From Granulicella arctica (lineage in GTDB: Bacteria; Acidobacteriota; Terriglobia; Terriglobales; Acidobacteriaceae): a stretch of DNA of 64,000 bases. The notes under the pieces were generated by a model, which saw only the letters and a program-made list of their open reading frames with translations, was not told the origin of the DNA and ran no database searches. The position numbers were made by a program, and so were the translations under genes. The stretch covers positions 496,001 through 560,000 of the forward strand of contig NZ_JACCCW010000002.1 of NCBI RefSeq assembly GCF_013410065.1, given 5' to 3'. Below are positions 55,884-62,933 of this stretch, in pieces (position 1 is the stretch's first letter; each line of letters begins with the position of its first letter).

Positions 55884-56975
55884 TCAGTAAGGCAATAATG
55901 ATCTGGACACTGCTGCCACGAGCTTTTTATTCTCCTCTGTCGTGCGGACAGCTACGCGGAAATGTCCCGCAGGTAGAGTTTCATAGTTTGCGCAGGCGCG
56001 CAGGACGATGTGGTGATCGACGATCATGCGCTGCCAGAAGACGATTGGGTTGATCTCGGAGGGCAATTGAAAGAGGACAAAATTGGCGGACGAGGGATAA
56101 ATTGCGAGCCCGAGTATCTCGAGTTCATGTTGCAGGAGGTTTCTGCGCTCAATATTTATCGCCCTCGAACGAACGGCATAACCCTGATCGTCGAGCGCGG
56201 CAGAGACCGCACGAGAGGCGAGCGTTGTAATGGGCCAAGGCGGAATATTCTCTTCAAGTGATGACGAAAGAGTGGGATTGCTGACGGCGTAAGCTACTCG
56301 CAAGCCAGGTATGCCGTGGAACTTGGTGACGGAGCGGAAGACGATCAGGTTTGGGAACTGATCGGCGGCTGTCGTGAGAGAGTGCTCAGGAACATAGTCA
56401 ATGAATGCTTCATCAAGCAGGACATACATGTTCCTGTCTGCTGCTCTAGCGATGAGATCGCGGATGGTTCTACCGTCGTGACAGACTCCCGAAGGATTCT
56501 GAGGGTTCGCAAGAAGAATGGCGTCGTGCTGTCCGATAACCATCGCTCGGGGATCATAGTTGAAACAGAATTTTGTACTGAGCGGGTAAGGGGATATTTC
56601 AATTTGCGCGCGTGTAAGTGCGTTGCGGTATTCGATAAATGCAGGGACTGGCAACAGACAGTTAGGAATTGGTAGTGTGCGTAGGGCCGCTTCGAGGAGG
56701 GGGACAAAGCCGTTTGCAACGGCGATGTTTTGCGTACTGACGCCTGTATAGCGGGCTATGGCATGTTTGAGTTCAGTGTGCTGTAGATCTGGATAGTCCG
56801 TCAGAGTCGATATGTCATCGAGACTTGCGCGTAATGTGGATAGAACTGCAGGTGGTGGACCGTCCGGGTTGATGTTGGCACTGAAGTCGAGAAGGTCGGA
56901 CACAGGGATAGCGAACCGCTCCGCGATCTGCCGAAGTTGACCACCATGTACTGGATATGACTCGGCCTCTCTCAT
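55884..56975 (-). CDS. cobD: L-threonine-O-3-phosphate decarboxylase (CobD-type aminotransferase fold)
   Basis: ATG 56975 gives 363 residues, one base after the cbiB stop; the frame is open further upstream inside cbiB, so longer starts are unlikely. The N-terminus YPVHGGQLRQIAERF is the family mark. The PLP lysine lies in RSVTKFHGIPGLRVAY. Proteins of this type decarboxylate threonine phosphate to (R)-1-amino-2-propanol phosphate, the linker of cobalamin. A relative, histidinol-phosphate aminotransferase, shares the fold, but the operon context favours CobD. No known threonine kinase gene (PduX, BluE) is seen in the visible operon. Confidence 0.9.
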   Translation of the reverse strand: MREAESYPVHGGQLRQIAERFAIPVSDLLDFSANINPDGPPPAVLSTLRASLDDISTLTDYPDLQHTELKHAIARYTGVSTQNIAVANGFVPLLEAALRTLPIPNCLLPVPAFIEYRNALTRAQIEISPYPLSTKFCFNYDPRAMVIGQHDAILLANPQNPSGVCHDGRTIRDLIARAADRNMYVLLDEAFIDYVPEHSLTTAADQFPNLIVFRSVTKFHGIPGLRVAYAVSNPTLSSSLEENIPPWPITTLASRAVSAALDDQGYAVRSRAINIERRNLLQHELEILGLAIYPSSANFVLFQLPSEINPIVFWQRMIVDHHIVLRACANYETLPAGHFRVAVRTTEENKKLVAAVSRSLLPY

Positions 56976-56976
56976 A

Positions 56977-57948
56977 TCAGCGACGCTTTCTGGTCTGAAT
57001 GAAGGTTGTGAGCAGAACGCCCAGGGACAAGCCGATGAGTGATGCCACCGACACGAGACGAATGGCTTGAGTGGCCTTGGAGGTCGTAGCAGGAGGAAAC
57101 TCCTGCCCCAAGCGTTGTGCTGGAATGAGTTCTCCCTCGTACGTGTTGTCACCACCGAGCGCGACATGCAACGCACCGGCCATCGCACTTTCCGGATGGC
57201 CTGCGTTGGGGCTTTTGTGTTTCGTGCCATCACACTGCCAAGTGTGCCATGCGCCTTGCGGATCAGAATGATTGACGAGTTGCGATGCCGCAACGACGGC
57301 AAGAGCCGTAAGACGCGCAGGCAGGTAGTTGGCCACATCGTCAAGCCGTGCTGCGGCTTTGCCGAAATAGAAATATTTCGCATCGGCATGGCCGATCATA
57401 GAGTCGAGAGTGTTAACTGCTTTGTAAGCCATCGCGAGTGGGACTCCTCCGAGCGCCATATAGAAGAGCGGCGCCATGATGCCGTCGGACGCACTTTCGG
57501 CGACGGTCTCGATGACAGCGCGGCTGATCTCCTCAGCGCTAAGTTGGTCTGTATCGCGGCCAACGATCCGTGTGAGTCGTCTGCGTGCGAGGATTATGTC
57601 TCCGCACTCCAATGCCTCCGTGACGGTAGTGGCTTCCTGCTGAAGATTACGAGCAGCAAGACAGGTCCAGCCAAGGAGCAGTTCTGTCATATCTCCGAGA
57701 GAGCGAGAACAGTGGTGCGCCTGCCGAATCATCTGTGCTGTGAGCCAATAGGTCGATCCAACAACAGCGAAGGTAAGTATGGCACCTGTAGCAAGCTCGA
57801 CCGTGTTGGTTTGGTCTGAGCGACGGAGCACAGCCTCACCACGCAAGATCGCGAAGCCGATGAGACGGACTGGATGTGGGAGCCATTCGGGGTCACCGGC
57901 AATCTGATCCAGCAGATAGCTCGCAGGAAGAAGAAGGCTCCGATTCAA
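56977..57948 (-). CDS. cbiB: Adenosylcobinamide-phosphate synthase
   Basis: The 323-residue integral membrane protein joins aminopropanol (or its phosphate) to adenosylcobyric acid. The signature LDQIAGDPEWLPHPVRLIG is at residues 12-30. Further hydrophobic segments (TGAILTFAVVGSTYWLTAQM, then VANYLPARLTALAVVAASQL and the C-terminal VSVASLIGLSLGVLLTTFI) give about four to five helices. The central loop SESASDGIMAPLFYMALGGV is conserved. The start overlaps the cobQ stop by 4 bp. The order cobQ-cbiB-cobD matches their successive roles. In some species this gene is called cobD. Confidence 0.94.
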   Translation of the reverse strand: MNRSLLLPASYLLDQIAGDPEWLPHPVRLIGFAILRGEAVLRRSDQTNTVELATGAILTFAVVGSTYWLTAQMIRQAHHCSRSLGDMTELLLGWTCLAARNLQQEATTVTEALECGDIILARRRLTRIVGRDTDQLSAEEISRAVIETVAESASDGIMAPLFYMALGGVPLAMAYKAVNTLDSMIGHADAKYFYFGKAAARLDDVANYLPARLTALAVVAASQLVNHSDPQGAWHTWQCDGTKHKSPNAGHPESAMAGALHVALGGDNTYEGELIPAQRLGQEFPPATTSKATQAIRLVSVASLIGLSLGVLLTTFIQTRKRR

Positions 57949-59528
57949 TGCTTTTCCTCCTCACTATTTTGCTCTTTATAAGGAAGACCGGCCCACGCAA
58001 AGATTTTGGGCATGTCGAGTGCTTCGCGCACCGTATCGGCGAGGCGATCTAGCGACTCTTCGCGCTTCTGCTTCCAGTTGACAACAAGAGTTATAGGATC
58101 CAGTTGATGAAAGGCCCGGGCAGCAGCGACGAAGGCATGACGGAAGGTATCATCATCGAAGAGGCCATGGAGATAGCTGCCAAAGACGCGTCCGTCAGTC
58201 GAGACGCACCCGTCTAACTGTTCCCGATCTTCTGGGGCTGATCGAATGCCCAGTCGAGCGAAGGGTTTAGCGCCATCGAGGTAACGGGTCTCTCCGATAT
58301 GAATCTCATAGCCGCATAGCTGTAGAGGGAGCATGGACTGTCCGAAGAGCGAAGTAGGGAGGAGCTGACCGAGGCTGATTTTGGTTACCTTCTGTGGACG
58401 CATCGTTGTGTGGATGGCCAGCAAGCTAAGCCCCGAGGTTCTACCGGCGTGCTCCATATCATGTGGGTCAAGAATTTCTTCGCCGAGCATTTGCATGCCT
58501 CCGCAAATGCCCACGACAAGACCCTTGCGTGCGTAGGTGAGTAGAGTCTTGTCCAAGCCTGCGGAGCGCATCCAGAGAAGATCGTCAACGGTCTGTTTGC
58601 TTCCCGGAAGGATGATAACGTCAGCCTGTGAGATCTGCTTGTGACTCCGGCAGAAATGCAGGACTACGGAGGGCTCGGAACGTAGTGCATCGAAGTCGGT
58701 GAAGTTGGAGAAGGAAGGTAGTGCAATGACGGCGATTCGTAATGGCCTTCCGCGATCGCTTGCGGGGGACCACGGAGCGATGTTGTTCGAATCGATTTCC
58801 GGAAGTCCCAGGCTGTCTTCTTCGTCGAGCATGAGCTGAGGCAGGTATGGTATGACGCCGAGGCAAGGTTTGCCGAGGCGATCTTCCATCATGCGAATGC
58901 CGGGTTCGAGCAGTGCAACATCGCCACGAAATTTGTTGATTAGAAAGCCCCGGATACGATCTTGCTCCTGGCGATCGAGCAACTCGACGGTGCCAAAAAG
59001 GGAGGCGAAGACTCCACCTCGATCGATGTCGCCAACCAGCACGCAGGCCGCGTTGGAGAGTTCTGCCATACGCATGTTCACAATGTCGTGTTGCTTGAGG
59101 TTGATCTCGGCTGGTGAGCCGGCACCTTCAAGGATAATGACATCATTTTGCGAGGCAAGAGTCTCATAGCTATCACGCACGATGGGCATCAGTTCCTCTA
59201 TGCGGCGCAGATGGTAGTCGGAAGCTGTGAGCTTCCCCCAGATCTTTCCGCGCACAATGATCTGTGACGACATGTTTCCGCAAGGCTTCAAGAGGATGGG
59301 ATTCATGTGAATAGAGGGTAAGATACCGGCGGCTTCGGCCTGAAGAGCCTGGGCGCGGCCGATCTCGAGGCCTTCGGGTGTGACGGCGGAGTTAAGCGAC
59401 ATGTTCTGCGATTTGAAGGGAGCGACGCGATATCCTTTGTGTGCGAAGATGCGGCAGAGTGCGGCTGTCAGCAATGACTTGCCGACGTGCGAACTTGTTC
59501 CGAGCACCATGATGGCGCGGGCTCTCAC
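57945..59528 (-). CDS. cobQ: Cobyric acid synthase
   Basis: The product has 527 residues. It makes four ATP-dependent amidations of adenosylcobyrinic a,c-diamide, using glutamine. The N-terminal ATP-binding domain has VLGTSSHVGKSLLTAALCRI and RVAPFKSQNMSLNS. The C-terminal glutamine amidotransferase domain has its nucleophile Cys in GICGGMQMLG and a late histidine in GSYLHGLFDD. The start is GTG 59528, overlapping the bluB stop by 4 bp (GTGA), and the coupling supports it. It is not cobyrinic diamide synthase (CbiA/CobB), which lacks these start and motif features. Confidence 0.95.
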   Translation of the reverse strand: MRARAIMVLGTSSHVGKSLLTAALCRIFAHKGYRVAPFKSQNMSLNSAVTPEGLEIGRAQALQAEAAGILPSIHMNPILLKPCGNMSSQIIVRGKIWGKLTASDYHLRRIEELMPIVRDSYETLASQNDVIILEGAGSPAEINLKQHDIVNMRMAELSNAACVLVGDIDRGGVFASLFGTVELLDRQEQDRIRGFLINKFRGDVALLEPGIRMMEDRLGKPCLGVIPYLPQLMLDEEDSLGLPEIDSNNIAPWSPASDRGRPLRIAVIALPSFSNFTDFDALRSEPSVVLHFCRSHKQISQADVIILPGSKQTVDDLLWMRSAGLDKTLLTYARKGLVVGICGGMQMLGEEILDPHDMEHAGRTSGLSLLAIHTTMRPQKVTKISLGQLLPTSLFGQSMLPLQLCGYEIHIGETRYLDGAKPFARLGIRSAPEDREQLDGCVSTDGRVFGSYLHGLFDDDTFRHAFVAAARAFHQLDPITLVVNWKQKREESLDRLADTVREALDMPKIFAWAGLPYKEQNSEEEKH

Positions 59529-60193
59529 GATGCAGTGTCCTCTGTGTAATGGTCGTAGCAGACTGCGGTTTCAAGGGGCATGCGCTTCTCCCATCCGAAG
59601 CGTTCTAGTTCGGGTTCTGAGGCGAATTTATCAACATAACCCAGGCAAAGGTAGGCCACTGGAAGTACGTGCTCAGGGATACGGAGTACGGTGCGTAGCT
59701 GCACGGGATCGAGGATGCTGACCCAACCGACACCGACTCCTTCGGCACGAGCGGCTAGCCAAAGATTCTGCACTGCGCATACGGTCGAGTAGGCTGCTGA
59801 CTCCGGCATGGTATGCCTGCCTAGCTTGTGCCCGCGTTCCGTTCGTGTATCGCACACAACGCACAGGTTCTGTGGAGCTTCGAGAATGCCTTCGAGTTTG
59901 AGAGTTGCGTATTGCTCTCCCTGATCGCCAGAGTAGGTCGCAGCCGCCTTGAAGTTCGCTTCTTTAAAGATGGTGTGTACCGCCATGCGTATCGCTAAGT
60001 TGCGAACTACGATGAAACGTGATGGCTGCATGAGTCCGACTGAGGGTGCGCTGTGTGCGGCGACAAGTAGCCGTTGGAGTAGTTCGTCAGGCAAAGGTCG
60101 ATCAACGAAACCGCTGCGGACATCACGCCGCGTCGCGATGGCGCGATAAACCGCGGCTCGTTCAGGATCTGTGAATGCTGTATTTCCCGGCAT
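59525..60193 (-). CDS. bluB: 5,6-dimethylbenzimidazole synthase (BluB)
   Basis: ATG 60193 gives 222 residues and overlaps the upstream gene's stop by one base (TAATG). The nitroreductase-like BluB features are visible: VYRAIATRRDVRSGFVDRPL, AAHSAPSVGLMQPSRFI and AEGVGVGWVSILDP, with LCLGYVDKF near the end. It splits reduced FMN with oxygen to make the lower ligand of B12. Its presence implies aerobic, self-made dimethylbenzimidazole. In the operon it stands next to the genes that activate and attach this ligand (cobT, cobS and cobC). Confidence 0.94.
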   Translation of the reverse strand: MPGNTAFTDPERAAVYRAIATRRDVRSGFVDRPLPDELLQRLLVAAHSAPSVGLMQPSRFIVVRNLAIRMAVHTIFKEANFKAAATYSGDQGEQYATLKLEGILEAPQNLCVVCDTRTERGHKLGRHTMPESAAYSTVCAVQNLWLAARAEGVGVGWVSILDPVQLRTVLRIPEHVLPVAYLCLGYVDKFASEPELERFGWEKRMPLETAVCYDHYTEDTAS

Positions 60194-60768
60194 TACCAAG
60201 CTCTCGACCACTTAGGGCCACCTTTAGATTCGGGTCGGAGACGGGACTCGATGCCTGCGTTGAACTCGATCAAACGACCGAAGAGCCAGATGACGTCAGA
60301 GAGCCGGTTGAGGTAAGGAAGCACTGTAGGCTGTACGATGCCACCACTTTCGACGAAACGCACGGCTGCACGCTCCGCGCGGCGACATACGGTGCGTGCT
60401 ACTTCGTAGGCTGCGGATTCCGTGTAAGCGCCAGGCAAAGACCAGTCGGCGAGAATGCCTTCTGTCGCTTCTATCTTGTGAACTAGATTTGTGAGCATAT
60501 CGATGTCTTCGGTAGAAATGGCTGGAGGTTGTTTCTTGCTCTCGGGCGGCGTGGCGAGAGCCGAACCGACACGAAAGAGCGTGCGCTGGATCTCTTCGGT
60601 CCAGTCAGCAATCTCTTTGCTCTGGCAGATGCTGCGTGCGAACCCTAAAACAGTATTCAGTTCGTCGACCGAACCGTAGGACTCGACGCGAAGGTCTGCT
60701 TTGGAGATACGAATTCCACCGGCCAGGCCGGTTTGCCCGCCGTCGCCGCGTTTAGTTGCGATGCTCAT
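60193..60768 (-). CDS. pduO: Cob(I)alamin adenosyltransferase, PduO type
   Basis: The product has 191 residues. The ATP-binding N-terminal motif is TKRGDGGQTGLAGGIRISKA. Other family marks are SYGSVDELNTVLGFA, LPGAYTESAAYEVARTVCRR and the C-terminal LPYLNRLSDVIWLFGRLIEF. The enzyme attaches the adenosyl group to cobalt of corrinoids, giving the form EutBC needs. Its start overlaps the unknown upstream gene by 17 bp and its stop shares a base with the bluB start. Not of the CobA/BtuR type. Confidence 0.94.
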   Translation of the reverse strand: MSIATKRGDGGQTGLAGGIRISKADLRVESYGSVDELNTVLGFARSICQSKEIADWTEEIQRTLFRVGSALATPPESKKQPPAISTEDIDMLTNLVHKIEATEGILADWSLPGAYTESAAYEVARTVCRRAERAAVRFVESGGIVQPTVLPYLNRLSDVIWLFGRLIEFNAGIESRLRPESKGGPKWSRAW

Positions 60769-61585
60769 AATTGTTCTCCTGTGGATTTGCTGGTGTGAGA
60801 GTCTCTTCCATTGTGATACGCAGTGTCTTGATAAGTGGTGGGCGCTCGTATTCGAGGACTAGGTCGTCATTGAGAAAATCCAATACGCGAGGAGGAGTTT
60901 CTGAGAAGAGAAGATTTTCTGGGAAGAACCACGGTTGTGTGGCGCCAAGCTCGTTGATCGTTCTGGCTTGAACGATCACTGCAGGCACTTCGTACACACC
61001 CGCCTGCAAAAGAGCGTAAGCGCGGTGATAGCCATCACGCAGGAACCACCGATCTCGAAAACAAGCTACTTCGAAAAACGGACCTCCTGAGTGGATGCTT
61101 AATGGAAAGACGGTATTGCTGGTGTTTCGAAAATGCAAATTGGGATTGCTCGATTGCAGAATGAGCGTGTGGATTGCGGCATCTTGGATCATCCTGTACT
61201 CCACACGTTTTGTGGGTCCGAAGGAAAGAGCGAGCAGGGCAGGCCAATCTTTTGCAGCGGGTAGCGAAAATTGGGGCAGTTCAGAATTAAAAAAAATTCT
61301 ACGCTGGAAGGCTATGAGAGGTCGAATGTCGATGACTCCGAGAGACCATGCCAGCCCATTCATCTCAGCGAGGAGATCTAGTCTCGTTGCATGCTGAGCA
61401 AGAGTGTCTGAGAGTTCAGCCGTTTCCTTCACCATCAGAGCATTCGCCTGCTTAAAAGGCGAGCGTTGTGCTAACAGATGGGCTATAGCCAAGGTCTTAG
61501 CGTGCTTGAATGCAGCAGGGCGGTACTCGTAGTCATCAAGTTCCCAGCCGGCTAACTCTCGCACATGGACTTGTGCGCAACTCAT
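60752..61585 (-). CDS. Uncharacterised ParB/SerK-like protein embedded in the cobalamin operon
   Basis: The product has 277 residues. I do not recognise a characterised family over the full length. The N-terminal two-thirds look helical. The part from about 160 to 215 has a strand-strand-helix unit with FFEVACFRDRWFLRDGYHRA followed by LLQAGVYEVPAVIVQA. The D184-G-Y-H-R188 motif recalls ParB/sulfiredoxin-like folds, to which free-serine kinases (SerK, SbnI) belong. The ATG at 61585 overlaps the cobC stop by 4 bp, and the stop overlaps the adenosyltransferase start by 17 bp, so it is firmly part of the operon. A role in the pathway, perhaps making threonine phosphate for CobD, is conjecture. 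Confidence 0.65.
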   Translation of the reverse strand: MSCAQVHVRELAGWELDDYEYRPAAFKHAKTLAIAHLLAQRSPFKQANALMVKETAELSDTLAQHATRLDLLAEMNGLAWSLGVIDIRPLIAFQRRIFFNSELPQFSLPAAKDWPALLALSFGPTKRVEYRMIQDAAIHTLILQSSNPNLHFRNTSNTVFPLSIHSGGPFFEVACFRDRWFLRDGYHRAYALLQAGVYEVPAVIVQARTINELGATQPWFFPENLLFSETPPRVLDFLNDDLVLEYERPPLIKTLRITMEETLTPANPQENNYEHRN

Positions 61586-62157
61586 AGGCGCACCATCCGT
61601 GCACGGGTTCTATCAGTGGAAGCGAAAGAACAGCAGTAAGACCTCGTTTGCTCCCATGCTTCGTGCTCACTATAGCCATGAAGCGCACGAAGGACAACAC
61701 GCATCACGCCGCCGTGCGTGACAACAGCAATCTGTTCGTCTTCTTCAAGACCGATGAGTTGATTAACGTCCTCCAGTACCCTGGTTTCAAAGTCTTCAAA
61801 AGATTCGCCGCCTGGAGCAGAAACGTGAGGGAAGCCTTCGGTCCAACGGCGTGCATAGGCTGCATCGCGGTGTTCAACTTCAGCCCAGCTCAGACCTTCC
61901 CAGTCGCCAAAATAAATCTCACGCAAGCCGGATTTCATGGTGATAGGAAGGTGGCGGACTTTCGCGAGAGCTTCCGCTGTGTTTACGGCACGACGCAAAT
62001 CGCTACAGTAGATCTTGTCGAAGATTACAGGTGTGAGACGCGCGATCAAATCGCGTAATTGGCTTTCCCCGGATGCGTTGATGGGCGGATCGGAGTGTCC
62101 ACAAAACTTGCCCGCCATATCTGTCTGTGCGTGACGTATGAAAAGGAGGTCACTCAT
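61582..62157 (-). CDS. cobC: Alpha-ribazole phosphatase-like histidine phosphatase
   Basis: ATG 62157 overlaps the cobS stop by 3 bases and gives 191 residues. The histidine phosphatase motif is LLFIRHAQTDMAGKFCGHSD (RHA where most members have RHG). The second His is in IAVVTHGGVMRVVL. The GLREIYFGDWEGLSWAEVE stretch resembles CobC. The enzyme removes phosphate from alpha-ribazole phosphate or adenosylcobalamin 5'-phosphate in the last steps. Other phosphoglycerate-mutase-like phosphatases share the motifs, so assignment depends on the operon position next to cobS and cobT. Confidence 0.88.
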   Translation of the reverse strand: MSDLLFIRHAQTDMAGKFCGHSDPPINASGESQLRDLIARLTPVIFDKIYCSDLRRAVNTAEALAKVRHLPITMKSGLREIYFGDWEGLSWAEVEHRDAAYARRWTEGFPHVSAPGGESFEDFETRVLEDVNQLIGLEEDEQIAVVTHGGVMRVVLRALHGYSEHEAWEQTRSYCCSFASTDRTRARMVRL

Positions 62158-62933
62158 GAAATCCATGCTCCACAAAGGTAGACAGCTATTTCAGCGAGCT
62201 GATTGGTTGCGCCAAAGCAATCACCAGTGATTCCCAGGATGCGTTGTCTATAGTACAGGCCAGTCAGCAGTGTAAGTGAAATTGTGATTAGGATAGGGAA
62301 GATCGCGTGAGTTCCGAGCAAGAAAGCTGAGACGGCGAAGCTGAAGATGGTTCCACCAATGAGAGTGCCAGTTGAGGTGAGTCGAGCGATCCGCGCACCC
62401 TGGCCATCGATTTTCTGTGCGTCTTGAGCACGCGCCGAGGGCAGGTAGTAACTGAGGGGGAGCGACGTCCAGCGGGACAACATGTGGGCTACGATGAGAT
62501 ACTGCGCAACCTGCGCTGTAGGTAGAGATGAGATAAGCACCAAGCGGCCGAGGAGACTGAGGATGAGTGCCGTCCCTCCGTAACTTCCGATGCGGCTGTC
62601 GCGCAAGATGAGAAGAATCTGTTCGCGGCTAGTCCCGCCTCCGAAGCCGTCGGCAGCGTCGGCCAGACCGTCTTCATGCAGACAGCCTGTTACCAGTACG
62701 AGGTAGAGAAGAACGAGGGAAGCTGTTACCAGTCTTGGGAGATGAGGAGCGAGCAGGAGATGTAACAGTGCCGCACTTCCACCGACAACTATGCCCGCGA
62801 GAGGAAAGAACTTGACCGCCCTCGAAAGAGAGCCGTCTTCATACGGTTGCGGGGGCACAGGAATACGAGTAAGGAACTGCACCGCCGAGAGAAACTCGGA
62901 CCACATTTTTGGAGGGCGGTCTGCGAAACTCAT
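62154..62933 (-). CDS. cobS: Adenosylcobinamide-GDP ribazoletransferase (cobalamin synthase)
   Basis: The product is a 259-residue membrane protein. Marks are FLSAVQFLTRIPVP near the start and TGCLHEDGLADAADGFGGGT followed by ILLILRDSRIGSYGGTALIL, the acidic CDP-alcohol-like site of CobS. At least five membrane helices are evident, and the C-terminus has GDCFGATNQLAEIAVYL. It joins alpha-ribazole (phosphate) to AdoCbi-GDP. The start overlaps the cobT stop by 4 bp and its stop overlaps cobC. The guanylyltransferase CobU/CobP that makes its substrate is not in the visible part of the operon. Confidence 0.95.
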   Translation of the reverse strand: MSFADRPPKMWSEFLSAVQFLTRIPVPPQPYEDGSLSRAVKFFPLAGIVVGGSAALLHLLLAPHLPRLVTASLVLLYLVLVTGCLHEDGLADAADGFGGGTSREQILLILRDSRIGSYGGTALILSLLGRLVLISSLPTAQVAQYLIVAHMLSRWTSLPLSYYLPSARAQDAQKIDGQGARIARLTSTGTLIGGTIFSFAVSAFLLGTHAIFPILITISLTLLTGLYYRQRILGITGDCFGATNQLAEIAVYLCGAWIS

